A stretch of 64,000 bases of DNA, taken from the NCBI GenBank assembly GCA_010645155.1, contig CM021314.1, forward strand, positions 1,018,282 to 1,082,281, given 5' to 3'. The DNA is from Tigriopus japonicus. Lineage: Eukaryota > Arthropoda > Copepoda > Harpacticoida > Harpacticidae. The notes under the pieces are model-generated. The model ran no database searches and was not told the DNA's origin. It saw nothing but the letters and a program-made list of their open reading frames with translations. The number at the start of each line of letters is the position of its first letter. Position 1 is the first letter of the stretch. This document shows, piece by piece, positions 54,181-64,000 of the stretch. The position numbers and the translations under genes were made by a program.

Positions 54181-54774
54181 TGGTAGTCACTGCAAGTCCT
54201 CATCCTCTGGCTACCATTGCATTTCAATAGCACTCAGGACCTCTTAACGGATCTCAGACCTTTTGGAGAGATGATGCAGCTCCTTCTCGTCCCCGATGAA
54301 GCACGAAATTAATTTAGGCATTATACCACCATTGTTCATATGCTCAAGCTTACTATTAGTTCGAGAGGAACGATCATTCAGTTGGTCGTCTCAAGCCAGA
54401 TCTCGAGGAAGTGCAAACGAAAGATCATCATCCTCAATGGTTGGCCTCGTTCGTGTGATCAAGACAATCTTAAAGCGATAAAGACAGACCTGAGAACGTT
54501 TGAAAAGATCAAAAGGGAAATGTGTCTCAATTGTTCCGGCTTGATCCAAATAATTCGGGAATGGTTCCACCGGTGGAAACTGGGAATATGGGCGGCGAAA
54601 GAAGTGGGAATTGCTTAAAGAGAGGCTCCAGGGAAATCCATAAAGACTTTCTCTTGACTAAAGACGAGATTTCTTTGTGCGTTCACGTTTCGGAAATAAA
54701 ATATCCCAACAACCTCTCGTTGGTCTTTGGGATTTGGGCCCACCAACCCGAGAAAGGGAACACGAGCACGATCA

Positions 54775-54791
54775 TGATGATGATGATGATG
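54775..54791. repeat. (ATG)n trinucleotide tract
   Basis: Five to six ATG units. Confidence 0.9.
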
Positions 54792-55995
54792 TCTTCGTCG
54801 TTTTTCTCCGGGCTGTCTCAGGGTTCCAAGCAATTGCTCTCCTTCTTCTGAACGCCTGGGTCCCAAATGTCAGGTTAGCTACTGGGTGGTTCACAAAGCC
54901 AGTGGCACCCTGTGGCCTTCTTTGTGTCTTCTTTATTGGAACCAAGAGATCGTTGGGCTTTTGCTCTCCCTGTGAGTTGGTTCCCAGTTGCCTGTTCCAA
55001 CCACGAGGATGTCACCTTTGAGGGGAAAGAATAAATAACATTGTCGACCGACATCTTATTGGGTTAACATGATCCTCTTCGTTCTTTGGGTGGAATCAAG
55101 AACGAGCCAGCCAAGAAATAGCTGAGCAGAAGGACGACAAAAACAGAGCAAAAGAGCCATGTCACAAATCAGGAAGAGAGGAGGACACAACTCGAATTTC
55201 TCTTTGACAGCCACTCACACCCAACTAACCAACCAACCCACAAACAAAGCGAAAAGGGCTCCCTCCTTCGTTTTCTTCTTTCGATTCCGAGTTGCAAACT
55301 TGAGAAAGAATGGGAAAACAGCTCTCCTGCAAAATGTATCCAATGATGGCCAATATTTGTGAGGGTCATTCTTTTCCGGTGGTGAAGGGACCTTTGGAAA
55401 CGACAAATTAGGAGAAGGGACAAAGTTTGAGGAGGGAATTCGGGGACGCTTGATGTTGGCACTCTCCCTTTTTAGAGCCCTCTAACAAGCCAATTGATTG
55501 GAACACCCGAAAATCCTCTGGAGAATCAACATTTCAACGGGAGAAGAGAAGACCTCGTCGTCAATTTCTTAGACCACAGACCTCGATTTGGACTAGATGG
55601 GCACTTCATACCTTCCTTTCCATGCCAAATATGGAAAATCAGAACTGTTCCAAGATCGAAAAAGCCCAATTTGACCTTCCAACCATTTCGAGATGTGAAC
55701 TAAAAATCAAGGCTCTGGCAAGCCAATCTAGTGCTCGTGCGATACTTTGAGAGTCTTTTCACTGGATGTTGATGCTTTGAAGGGTTCGGGGTTCATTTCG
55801 ATAGAGTAGGGCTTCTTACTCATAAAATAGCGTGACAGGGCCATCATTTTTTCCCTGTTGGGATATTTGGAAGCGAACAGGGATTGAAAGCCCAAGAAAC
55901 CTAAAGCTCAGAACGGATCAATCTTCAGTGGATTCAAATTTCACATGACGGAAGAGAGGAGAGTTCTCGGCTTTCCTTGGGCTCCCCAAAGAGAT

Positions 55996-56451
55996 CTATT
56001 TCTTCTTCACTTTTTTCATCTGCGTGACCAAAACCCCAACAAACGAGTACATAAAGCCAATGACATTCCAAACCACATCAAGGAGACACTTCAGGGCCGT
56101 AAATAAGAATGTTGGGATGGCCCAAACGGCGGGAAATCTGGGTGGTATTAGGTGACGCCCATATATTATTTTATAAGCATTCCGGCTTCTTTTCTCTATC
56201 CCTTTCTCTTTTTTGGAGAGAAAAATACTAGAGGATTTGCCATCCATGTGAGGTTGATACTGCTTTGGTCGTTGTTTGAAACGACCGTCAGGGGATAAAA
56301 TTGATCTTCTTTCCCCCTTCTTTTTTGCTCCCATATAAATGTATACCATATCGTCAATAATAGGATCATGGCGTAGCCTAGTTATGCCTCGGTGGAATGC
56401 CCAATTTGAGCCAGGGTTGACTACATCAAAACGGAGGAAGAATATCATCAT
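55996..56451 (-). other. Unrecognised open frame with hydrophobic C-terminus (151 codons)
   Basis: The minus-strand frame starts at ATG ATG, three codons after an in-frame TAA, and ends at TAG. The product would be strongly basic in the middle (many Lys and Arg between about residues 40 and 105). It has one or two hydrophobic segments between about residues 108 and 142 and a Lys-rich tail (MKKVKKK), which is the layout of a small membrane protein. TATAAAA lies only about ten bases before the ATG, too close to act as a normal TATA box for this start. The length alone is not beyond chance. No family is recognised. Confidence 0.2.
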
Positions 56452-59400
56452 CCACTTTTATAAGTCATAAACATGGTCGACCTCAAACCACTGAAACGAG
56501 GTGGAATTGGCCTTGGGATTTGCATGTCTTGACGTGGATTGGATTTCAAGTCAAGGCTAAAAAATGGAACCCAAAAAAAGAGAAGAGCCTAGAACTGACT
56601 AGAGATCAAGTTCGTTTCAATATACTAGCTTGATTAGCCTCATGTCTGATTCAAAGCTCCCAGAAATGGCCAAGTATTCAAATTGAGACGCCCTTTTTTT
56701 TACCCTCACAAAGGCTGCTCCGAAGGGACAACTTCGCCCTAATACCCCCTAGACTTGATGGCTTATTTGGGCTTTTGGTCCCGATTCATCGTCAAGAAAA
56801 TGAGATTTATCGACAAAGTTTTTTCACTCACGGATATTTCCTGACATTATTGCATTCTTCACTTGGCCCTGCGATTCCGGGGTTCGGAGCCCGGTACTGA
56901 CAACCGCCAATGGAAGTTCTCGCTTTTTTGCAACAAGAAACTTGATCCCCAGGTCTTAATCAATTCGAAGTCTTCGTGGAATGAACTGTGCCTCATTCGT
57001 GAGGGGGAATCCCATTGATAATCTGACTTGAGAAATGGCTTAGGAGCATAATAATAGTAAAAATAATGCCTTTTCGTAGTAGTTGATACTCCTTCTTCTC
57101 CTTGTTCATCTTAGCTCTTCTGAGAAGCGAGTTCATTGGTGAGACATGACTGCGTATCGTACTCTGGGGCTACTTAAGCGTAGTAGTAGTTATTGTAAGG
57201 CACAATATCTCTCCTGCAGAGGTCGTTTTGCTTGCTTAATGTGGCTCAACCACAAATGTTTAAATTGCTCAGAAAAGTTTTCACTTCTACTCTCTTTTTT
57301 AGCCAGTCTCCTAGGGTCTGCCAAACTATTAGAGACCCAGAAAGCACAGAGAGAGAGAGAAGGAAATGAGAAAGTTTTATTTGTGACATTTCCCAGTACC
57401 CACAAAGAACACGGAAGGGTGAGCTGCGGCAGAAACTTTTTTGACAGATGAGGGCAGACCCTCGACACTGCTGCTGCGGCGGCTGCTGTTTCCCTACCCA
57501 CAACCAACTGTACTAGAACATGTTCCCATAATGGCTGCATTGTACATTCACCCTCACCTCTGGTCTGGCCTAGAAATGATGAGGGGCAGTCGTTTCTCCA
57601 AGTTCTGGCTAAAGCGACCAATGGTGGTCACACAGACACACACAAGGACCACTACTCAAAACAAGAAAAAGAAGAAACAGGAAAAAAAGTTACTTAGTAC
57701 TTACTCCCGCCACCGCCATCATTGTACCAACTTCAACAGCCGATCGAAGGAGCTGGGTGGACAGAACCGCACTCGGCCTTTGCTGCTGGGTAAAACAACT
57801 CAAGTGTTTTACAATGAAGGAAAAAGTGACCTCCAGAGCCACCCAGAGGCCATCCAAAGACTGCCTGCTAACTACACAAAGGCCATAATAGGTGTTCCAC
57901 GTGGATTGATCCAATCAATTAGCCAAAGCAAACTTTCTTGACAGATGTTTCTGTGAGCTGGGTACAAAGATGAGTGCTTCTGACTGACTTCAACCAGAGC
58001 AAAGAGAGAGGGGGGGAGGAGGTTTTCAACAGCCTTTGACAGCCTTTTGTATCCACGGATGATTGGATCGCTTTTGAAGTTATGGCCAATTCATGATGCT
58101 CAGGGTCGCCAGAGCGAGACCGGGGTTCACCCAGCTTCCTCACAAAGCAGGAACCACGGCCATATTTCATGCTCTAGCCATATGTCCGGGAAAGATGCCA
58201 AGCCAGCTAGACAGTAGACAACCCATTCATCCACCGACCGACCCATGGGTCGAGGAGAGAAATGAGCCCCAATTTTGAAGAGAAATGTTTTGAAGATGGC
58301 TTGACGTGGTGGCTTTCACCGCACATTGTTGTCCGCACGCCATCGAGAAGAAACCCTGGGGCAACTTCTTGCTTACTCCGTAGCTCTGCATACGAACGAA
58401 CGTACGTACGTAGAACGAGAGCCAGCTGACATGCTTGCATCGCGATGGGATGCAGTATTTGGACATGTTGGGCGGTTTGGCAAGCTACTTGTTGGCTTGC
58501 TTGGTTGGTTCTGTAGAAAAAAGAGAATATTCAATGGACGAAGGCCAAGCATTAATCTTTTGAAGAGGCGAATTCAAAAACAACGCTGACAAATGAGCTT
58601 TGCATCAGTGAACCCGAAACGTTTGACAAAATACTTGCTTGTCCACATTTGAAAGCCCTTCTTGTCTTCTCTTTCTTTCTCTCTCGTTCTTTGGACAAGG
58701 AGAGTGACGGCTGATGAACATATTAGGGTTATCATATGCGTTCCAAGAACTTTATTCCCACCCAACAAACTGTTTCTTGTTGAGAATCATCCATTACTCA
58801 AATACAAAGCCGAGGTAATGGGTCAAACCAAATTTCCCAGGAATTGTTTCCACATGCTTTTAGAGCGCCATTTGATACGCAATTGAAAGTTTTCAACTTG
58901 ATGGACCACTTCTTGCTCTTGAAAGTTCTTGGAACCCATGGCTAAGGCGGCGGAACAAGTAGTGTTTAGTTTTTATTCTTCGTGGGAACGAAAGTTGGTT
59001 CCAATGTGGTGCAGGGCCTTTCCCACTGTTCAGCTAGTGTGTTCATTGCTCATTGCTCATGAATACGAAATGCCTTGAAGAGGCACATGAGACTGCTCGC
59101 TAAACACATTTATCATCGTTCAAAATGAATGTCTATTAAAATAAAGCGACTTTGTATCCCCAGGGACTCGTTTCCTTAGATCCACTCGTCTCTCTTACAC
59201 CTGTGACCCATCCTTCTTGGCTCCACTTCAGCCGTTGTGGACCACCTGTTCAATTTGGATCCCACGGCCTCATTTAAATGGCTCCGGGAAAGATTTGCCA
59301 TTGGCAAAAAGAAAGATAGAAAAAACGCAAAGACAAACGAATGGAAAAGAAAAGAGATACGAAAAAAGGGACGAGCTGAGCTCGAGATCCAACCCAAAAA

Positions 59401-59772
59401 GATTTGGGTCCTTCTCCACATTCGATCCAATTCGAGGCTCAACCAAAGAGGCAAAGGGAATAAAAGTCAATCCCTTTTATTACATCAGCTGCCTCGGTCC
59501 TCACATTGAAGTGGTGTATTGCTACACGATGCAATATTCTTCAGGAAATCTCGTTCTCCCGGGGTTTCTCCTCACCCGATGCAGCTGAAACAAAAATAAC
59601 TACTCGGTTGTCAAGATCCGGCCAGATTTTTAAGCCAACCATCCATAAATCTATCCACTTTTTTATTGGCTCTATTTCTAACACTAGAAGAGAATACTGT
59701 CAAGAAACTGTATACGATTAGTATATAATTCCCCACGATGAGTTGACATTTCTAGAAACAAGCATCCAATCT

Positions 59773-59842
59773 TTGGTATCTCTCTGCATCCGTAACAAAA
59801 CAGAGATTTTGGTATCTCTTTGTATCTGCAACAAAACAAATC
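59773..59842. repeat. 36-bp tandem duplication, two diverged copies
   Basis: Two adjacent copies, starting at 59773 and 59809, share TTGGTATCTCT and AACAAAACA blocks with a few substitutions. The period is a multiple of three, so frames continue through it on both strands, but no gene is recognised. Confidence 0.85.
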
Positions 59843-60670
59843 GTTGCTGTAGTTGGTTCCCCTTTCAAAAGTTGGCCTACTTGAAATTGGTTTGGCTTTT
59901 GACACCCATGGACATTGTCAATATCCCCTCGTGGTCCAAACACATCCCAGGAACTTTTTTGTTCGCCGAAGACTGGTCCCCGTTTCGGTTTTGTTCTTCA
60001 TCTCTCAAATATAAATTGCATCTCGTAAACAGCCGAAAATAAACGGACCCACATATTGTGTTTGGACACAATGCAACAATTCTTCTCTGATCTTGGCTCA
60101 AGGCAGAGGAGCCCTTGTCAAAGACCAACAATAGGAAATAAAGCAGCGCCGGAATTAGTTCAATTTGAGAAACGAGATTGATTTGAGCTCCTTTGGTCTG
60201 GAAAACTGAGAACGAACCAAGGGAGGGAGGGAGGAGAGAAAAGTTCTCGGGGCCTTCACAAATCTCTCCTCAGTTCTGACTCTGTCCCCAGAAATCCAAT
60301 CAGAGGGACTGAATTGTCATCTCCAAAAAATATCCCACCACCACAAGACACGAGAACGGTGGGTAGCGAGTGAGTGAGTGAGCACGGAGATGTTCCTTGG
60401 TCATAAAGTGGGATGCCTTTTGTTTTGCCCACGACTTGCACCCAAAAGAACGAAAAATCCTATAAAGCCTGATGATCGGAGTACAATAAAACACTCAGAG
60501 GATTACGTATTTCAAGCTCTGAAGGCATGTTCCAAATCGGGATCTGTCGAGACAAAGTCATCTTTGCTTTGGACGTAACTTTGGAAAGCTCAGTGATTCA
60601 TTGGCTGAAATAACCCCGAGCCTAAATTGAGCGAAATCGAGCGGAATCGCTTTATGGCTGATTGCTCTGT

Positions 60671-60703
60671 CACAACAGCAACAACAACAACAACAACAAC
60701 AAC
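60671..60703. repeat. (CAA)n trinucleotide tract
   Basis: About ten CAA units with one CAG. Confidence 0.95.
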
Positions 60704-61166
60704 TTTATGTACGATGATGTGGAACCATGGCTTAGATTGTGGAACAAACGGGGTACCGCAAAACAAAAGAGGGGAAAGAAGGGGGAGAATCCTTAAGTGA
60801 GGCAAGCGACGAGGTTTCCCTCAATAACGTTTCTCTTCTCGGAGCCAAAGTTTCAAAGTTGCCAGGAGTGATTTCATCGTGATTTAATCTAGTTGTCGGC
60901 AGAGTTCCCGTTTCCTGAGCAGTATCTGGTTAGTTATAGTTGGGTTGTTTCCCGTATCCCGAGTTTTTAATCTCCTTTCATCAACAAGAATACACATTTA
61001 CAACTCGAGAAATGTCCAATTAAATGTTGCTTCAGAGTTGCAGTCTCATTAAGCCGTGGGTTATTACTTATAATTGCGTGACAATTACTGCAAAAAGCCG
61101 GACCCTTTTTCTTTGATTGGGTGACCTCGAAAACAAAGCTCATTTTCTTTGTCTCTTTGCTTTCAG

Positions 61167-61254
61167 ATCATTACGCCATATTTGTGGGAGACCTGAGTCC
61201 TGAAGTCGAAACACACCACCTTCGTGACGCATTTGCGACCTTCGGCGAAATCTC
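61167..61254 (+). CDS. TIA-1/TIAR-like RNA-binding protein, exon with first half of RRM
   Basis: The exon encodes DHYAIFVGDLSPEVET and on to FGEIS, the first half of an RNA-recognition motif: the RNP2 strand (IFVGDL), the first helix (HLRDAFATF) and the start of the second strand. FVGDLSPE is a hallmark of RRM2 of TIA-1, TIAR and Drosophila Rox8. The acceptor is TTTGCTTTCAG and the donor is GTGAGT. The exon starts in phase 1, with G carried from the previous exon to make Asp, and ends in phase 2. These proteins bind U-rich RNA and act in splice-site choice and translational silencing in nucleus and stress granules (family knowledge). Upstream in the frame is the low-complexity exon at 6569, not RRM1. 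Confidence 0.96.
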
Positions 61255-62841
61255 GTGAGTACAACCCCAAATCAAGCAAGACCTTGCATGAAAATCATAA
61301 AAATTCTGGCCACCGAAGGTGTTTTATGACTTTGACGGACCCTTGAAAGGATCGCATGAACCAGATTCAACAGATTATCCTCGATTTTGATCTGTTTGGA
61401 ACTTTGCTCGCCTCACTTGGTTCCCTCAATCACGCGAACAGCCTTCCAGTCACGCAAATGGACTTATAGCGGTGGTAGAACTACTCTGGCCTTTAAAAGG
61501 GCCACATGCTAGCTAGCTAACGGATGCCGAGACCATTCCGACACACAGAAAGACCGAAATTGCGGACCTTGAGAAAGGAAAGCAACAGCCAAAGAGGTCT
61601 TTGGGCATGGCACCTTGAAAATGGGCAAATGACCTTTTTTGAACGCACGGGGATGGGGGAACTAAAATGCGATTTGTTGCAAATAGATACGAGTCTCCTT
61701 TACTTCGAAATCCATAATGGTCAAACGTTTGCCTTCAAAATAATTGGTGGCGTGGAATCGAAATTGGCCTTTGACACTTTCTTCACTCTCTTTCTCTCTC
61801 TGAGAATTTCGGGCGTATTCGAGGCCACAAGTTGGCAAATAATAATGAGTTTTTCTGGGCACGACAGTCAACAACGGAGATCTTAGTAAATTCAATTACT
61901 TTTTTGTTCCGTGTGGGATTTTGCAAGAAGGAAGCGAGCGAAGGAAAACAAGCAAATGTGGTGCTTGCCCTATCTTCAAGAACAACAACAGCAACTTCGA
62001 CTACTTCTTCGTCTGACTGCTTCAGTTGCCATTGGAAGTCATATCTAATCCTGGCCTTTTCGTGGAACAAGTTTGGGAATTCTACTCACAACAATAGGCA
62101 AAAACGAATCCGGATTTGGAACGAGAACCAACATAAGACGACCGAGAAAGAAAAGGACTCTCGTGTTTCCATTGGCCATCGTCGCGGCAAATTTTTCTCC
62201 CAAAGAATCCCTAACAAACCCGAGGGCAAACGAAGCAAGAAAGTGTAGGCAAGATTTTGCCACTGAGCGGCCTTGCTCACCCCACTCGTATCACTACAAT
62301 ACACACAGAAGAAAAGAAGCAATACGACCAAGTCTATGTAGTGTACGTACTTCATCCACGACGACAACGCGAACATCATGGTCGACTAAGACCCCATTTT
62401 TGTTGGGGAGGACCGTAATTGAATCCTATTGGAAGCTTTGAAAAGAATCGTCTTGGTCGTCCTCTTTTGGGGGGGGGCAAGAAGGGGGCTGTCTTGGGTC
62501 GGGTTGGTTTTTGTGGTTGGGAAAACGGTTCTTATAATTCCCATCCACCCGGCAGCAAGAAATCTCTCTTCATTACACACTCGACCACTGGATTGAAGAG
62601 ATAGCTTTGGTAAACTAGACAAGCACAAATTGATGAGCAATCAGATAAAAAAGGCCATAAAACTCGAGATCGCGCCAGTGTATTTCATGCTGAGTGCTCG
62701 CCAACAAAATCAAACGGCCTCCGAGGCCATTGAAACGTCATTGTTGCATTTCAATTCAATTCATGGGAGATGCATCGCAACCCAAATGAAGCGCGGACTA
62801 GGCATTCGTTTAATTTCATTTGGATGTCTCTTTCTTTGCAG
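61255..62841 (+). other. Intron inside the RRM of the TIA-like gene
   Basis: A 1,587-bp intron, GTGAGT to TTTCTTTGCAG, inserted after the Ile of FGEIS in phase 2. It holds a run of seven or more G near 62468 and several chance frames (for example 61524-61886, plus strand). No gene is recognised within it. Confidence 0.9.
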
Positions 62842-63020
62842 CGATTGTCGAGTGGTTCGAGATCCTCAAACGCTCAAATCTCGAGGCTACGGATTTGTGT
62901 CCTTCGCCACGAAGATCGAAGCTGAGAACGCCAAGGCAGTGATGAATGGCCAATGGCTGGGATCACGATCTATCCGAACCAATTGGGCCGCCAGGAAACC
63001 ACCCTACAATCGAAATGATG
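62842..63020 (+). CDS. TIA-1/TIAR-like RNA-binding protein, exon with second half of RRM
   Basis: The exon encodes DCRVVRDPQTLKSRGYGFVSF and on to SRSIRTNWAARKPPYNRND. RNP1 is RGYGFVSF, matching the consensus for RNA-contacting aromatic residues, and the domain closes with the TIA-family signature NGQWLG-R-IRTNWA-RKPP. With the preceding exon it makes one complete RRM. The acceptor is TTTCTTTGCAG and the donor is GTAAGC, in phase 1. From memory, the DPQTLKS wording is nearer to the insect TIA-like proteins of the CG34354/CG34362 type than to Rox8 (which I recall as DPHTMKS), but I could not align them. The rest of the protein, including the last RRM, is not in the window. Confidence 0.97.
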
Positions 63021-63097
63021 GTAAGCTCACGAACAAATGAACGATAGAATTTCCCTCCTGCCAAAATTTGCCATTGATTTGCTCCTTGGCCTCATTG

Positions 63098-63155
63098 CCT
63101 TTCCTCTTTCTTTCCTTCTTTCCTTCCTTCCTTTCTGGCTTCCTGCCTTCTTCCT
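63098..63155. repeat. Pyrimidine-rich (CCTT)n tract, interrupted
   Basis: TTTC and TTCC units in series, with a few GG interruptions toward the right. Confidence 0.85.
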
Positions 63156-63750
63156 TGGCCTTCTTTATGGCCTCTCATCTTGGGACGAATGCAATGGACC
63201 CTTTCCAAATCGGCCCATTGGACGATTAATTGCTCGCACCATTGGGTCAATTGGGCCAAAAATCTTGGGCTCCCAAGATTCACCACCAATATCCCGTCCA
63301 GATATGTGCCATTGCCTCCCTCACCTTCGAGTTTGAGTCGTCAATCAATATCGGGGATAGATCGCACTCCTACGTAGAATACAAACTGCCGCGCGATTTG
63401 GCGTTTGTCGGGCCAAATTAATTATCTTAGACCTTGTGACCGACATTTCAATGAATTGTGAGATTAAGCACGGCGGGTCTTAGGTAACGGTTATTCAACC
63501 CCGACGACCCACGTGTCCCCATACTGTACGAGTACAAATCCTCTTCAGACTGTTCAGACTGACAATTCTTTCTTTCGTTGGTGGTGAGAATAGGGAAGAA
63601 GGGCTCCTTTCGCGACTTTGGTGGCTTTCAGTGGTCCTCCTCGACTTTTGGACTCACTCACCTACTCGACCGACAGGAGGCTCAAGATCGTCGTCCTTTT
63701 TGGCCAAGTCCAGAATCACTCATGGGGAAAATTGTTATTTAGGGGGGGAT

Positions 63751-63780
63751 AAGAAGGAAGGAAGGAAGGAAAGAGAAAGA
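63751..63780. repeat. (GGAA)n purine tract
   Basis: Four GGAA units and then GA-rich sequence; it is the strand-mirror of the CCTT tract 600 bp to the left. Confidence 0.9.
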
Positions 63781-64000
63781 TCTTGGGAGGAGAGAAAGAA
63801 CAAGGCGACTGTGCCAGACGAGGATCTCGACTAGAGTTGAATACCGAGGAATGGCACGAACAGGGTGTGATAAAAAATAAACCAATGGTGAACCACTTGA
63901 GATTAACCTGGGCTCGACGGACATCTCCTAATGAAGCGACGGAATCGGAGCAACAGAGTCATGTACATTAAAGGCTTTTTATCCGTCTAGACTGCTTTGA

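Larger units (their letters stand above)
52000..61100. other. Intron part 5: repeats, no recognised gene
   Basis: A 20-bp palindrome (53320-53339), tandem duplications at 53612-53646 and 59773-59842, and several simple tracts are present. The one open frame with a plausible protein profile (55996-56451, minus strand) is listed separately. A plus-strand frame of 166 codons at 57441-57941 is Lys-, Thr- and Gln-rich in its middle, with no domain. Confidence 0.5.
6732..61166 (+). other. Very large intron (about 54.4 kb) of the TIA-like gene
   Basis: The intron runs from the GTAAGG donor at 6732 to the acceptor TTTGCTTTCAG ending at 61166. It is phase 1 on both sides. The interior was read for a first RRM of the TIA family (the YVGNL, DPYAF and VNWAT-type motifs) and none was found. 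It holds simple repeats, palindromes and short open frames described separately. Nested genes cannot be excluded, because short exons without a recognisable domain would escape this reading. Confidence 0.5.
63021..64000 (+). other. Start of the next intron of the TIA-like gene
   Basis: Nothing resembling the next conserved segment of TIA proteins (the DEV-NQSSP linker or the VYCGG start of the last RRM) is seen up to the window edge, so the intron is longer than 980 bp. It holds two CCTT/GGAA-type tracts. Confidence 0.8.

Noticed and set aside
57441..57941. 166-codon plus-strand frame
   Set aside because: The Lys/Gln/Thr-rich centre arises from A-rich and CA-rich simple sequence; no domain.

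Overview
The window is eukaryotic, animal-type DNA. It has spliced genes with GT-AG introns, abundant short microsatellites on both strands, and no prokaryotic gene arrangement. The one certain gene encodes a TIA-1/TIAR-family RNA-binding protein, whose RRM wording resembles arthropod members as I remember them. An arthropod, possibly a crustacean, is the best guess; I cannot name the species from the sequence.

Layout. 1-4560: a 13-bp tandem array that continues off the left edge, then AT-rich non-coding DNA with a pair of 59-bp direct repeats that may bound a small mobile element. 4560-5594: a microsatellite-rich, purine-rich stretch that may be the promoter and 5' leader. 5595-6554: probable 5' UTR intron. 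6555-6731: probable first coding exon, with an in-frame stop just before the ATG. 6732-61166: an intron of about 54.4 kb. 61167-61254 and 62842-63020: two exons that together encode one complete RRM with both RNP motifs. 63021-64000: the start of a further intron; the remaining exons, including the expected last RRM, lie beyond the right edge.

Reading frame. The exon ending at 6731 and the exon starting at 61167 are both phase 1 and can be joined directly. I found nothing like the usual first RRM of TIA-1/TIAR between them. The simplest model is a two-RRM TIA-like protein with a low-complexity N-terminus rather than a canonical three-RRM TIAR.

The large intron holds no gene that I can recognise. 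It holds microsatellites, palindromes, a few short open frames of protein-like composition (notably around 50.3-51.6 kb and 56.0-56.5 kb), a hexamer (TGGAAC/GTTCCA) that occurs about four times more often than expected, and a dispersed motif GGCAACCCTG. Nearly all open frames of 60-220 codons in the window are of the length expected by chance and have no recognisable domain. No rRNA, tRNA, CRISPR array or complete transposon with a recognisable protein was found.
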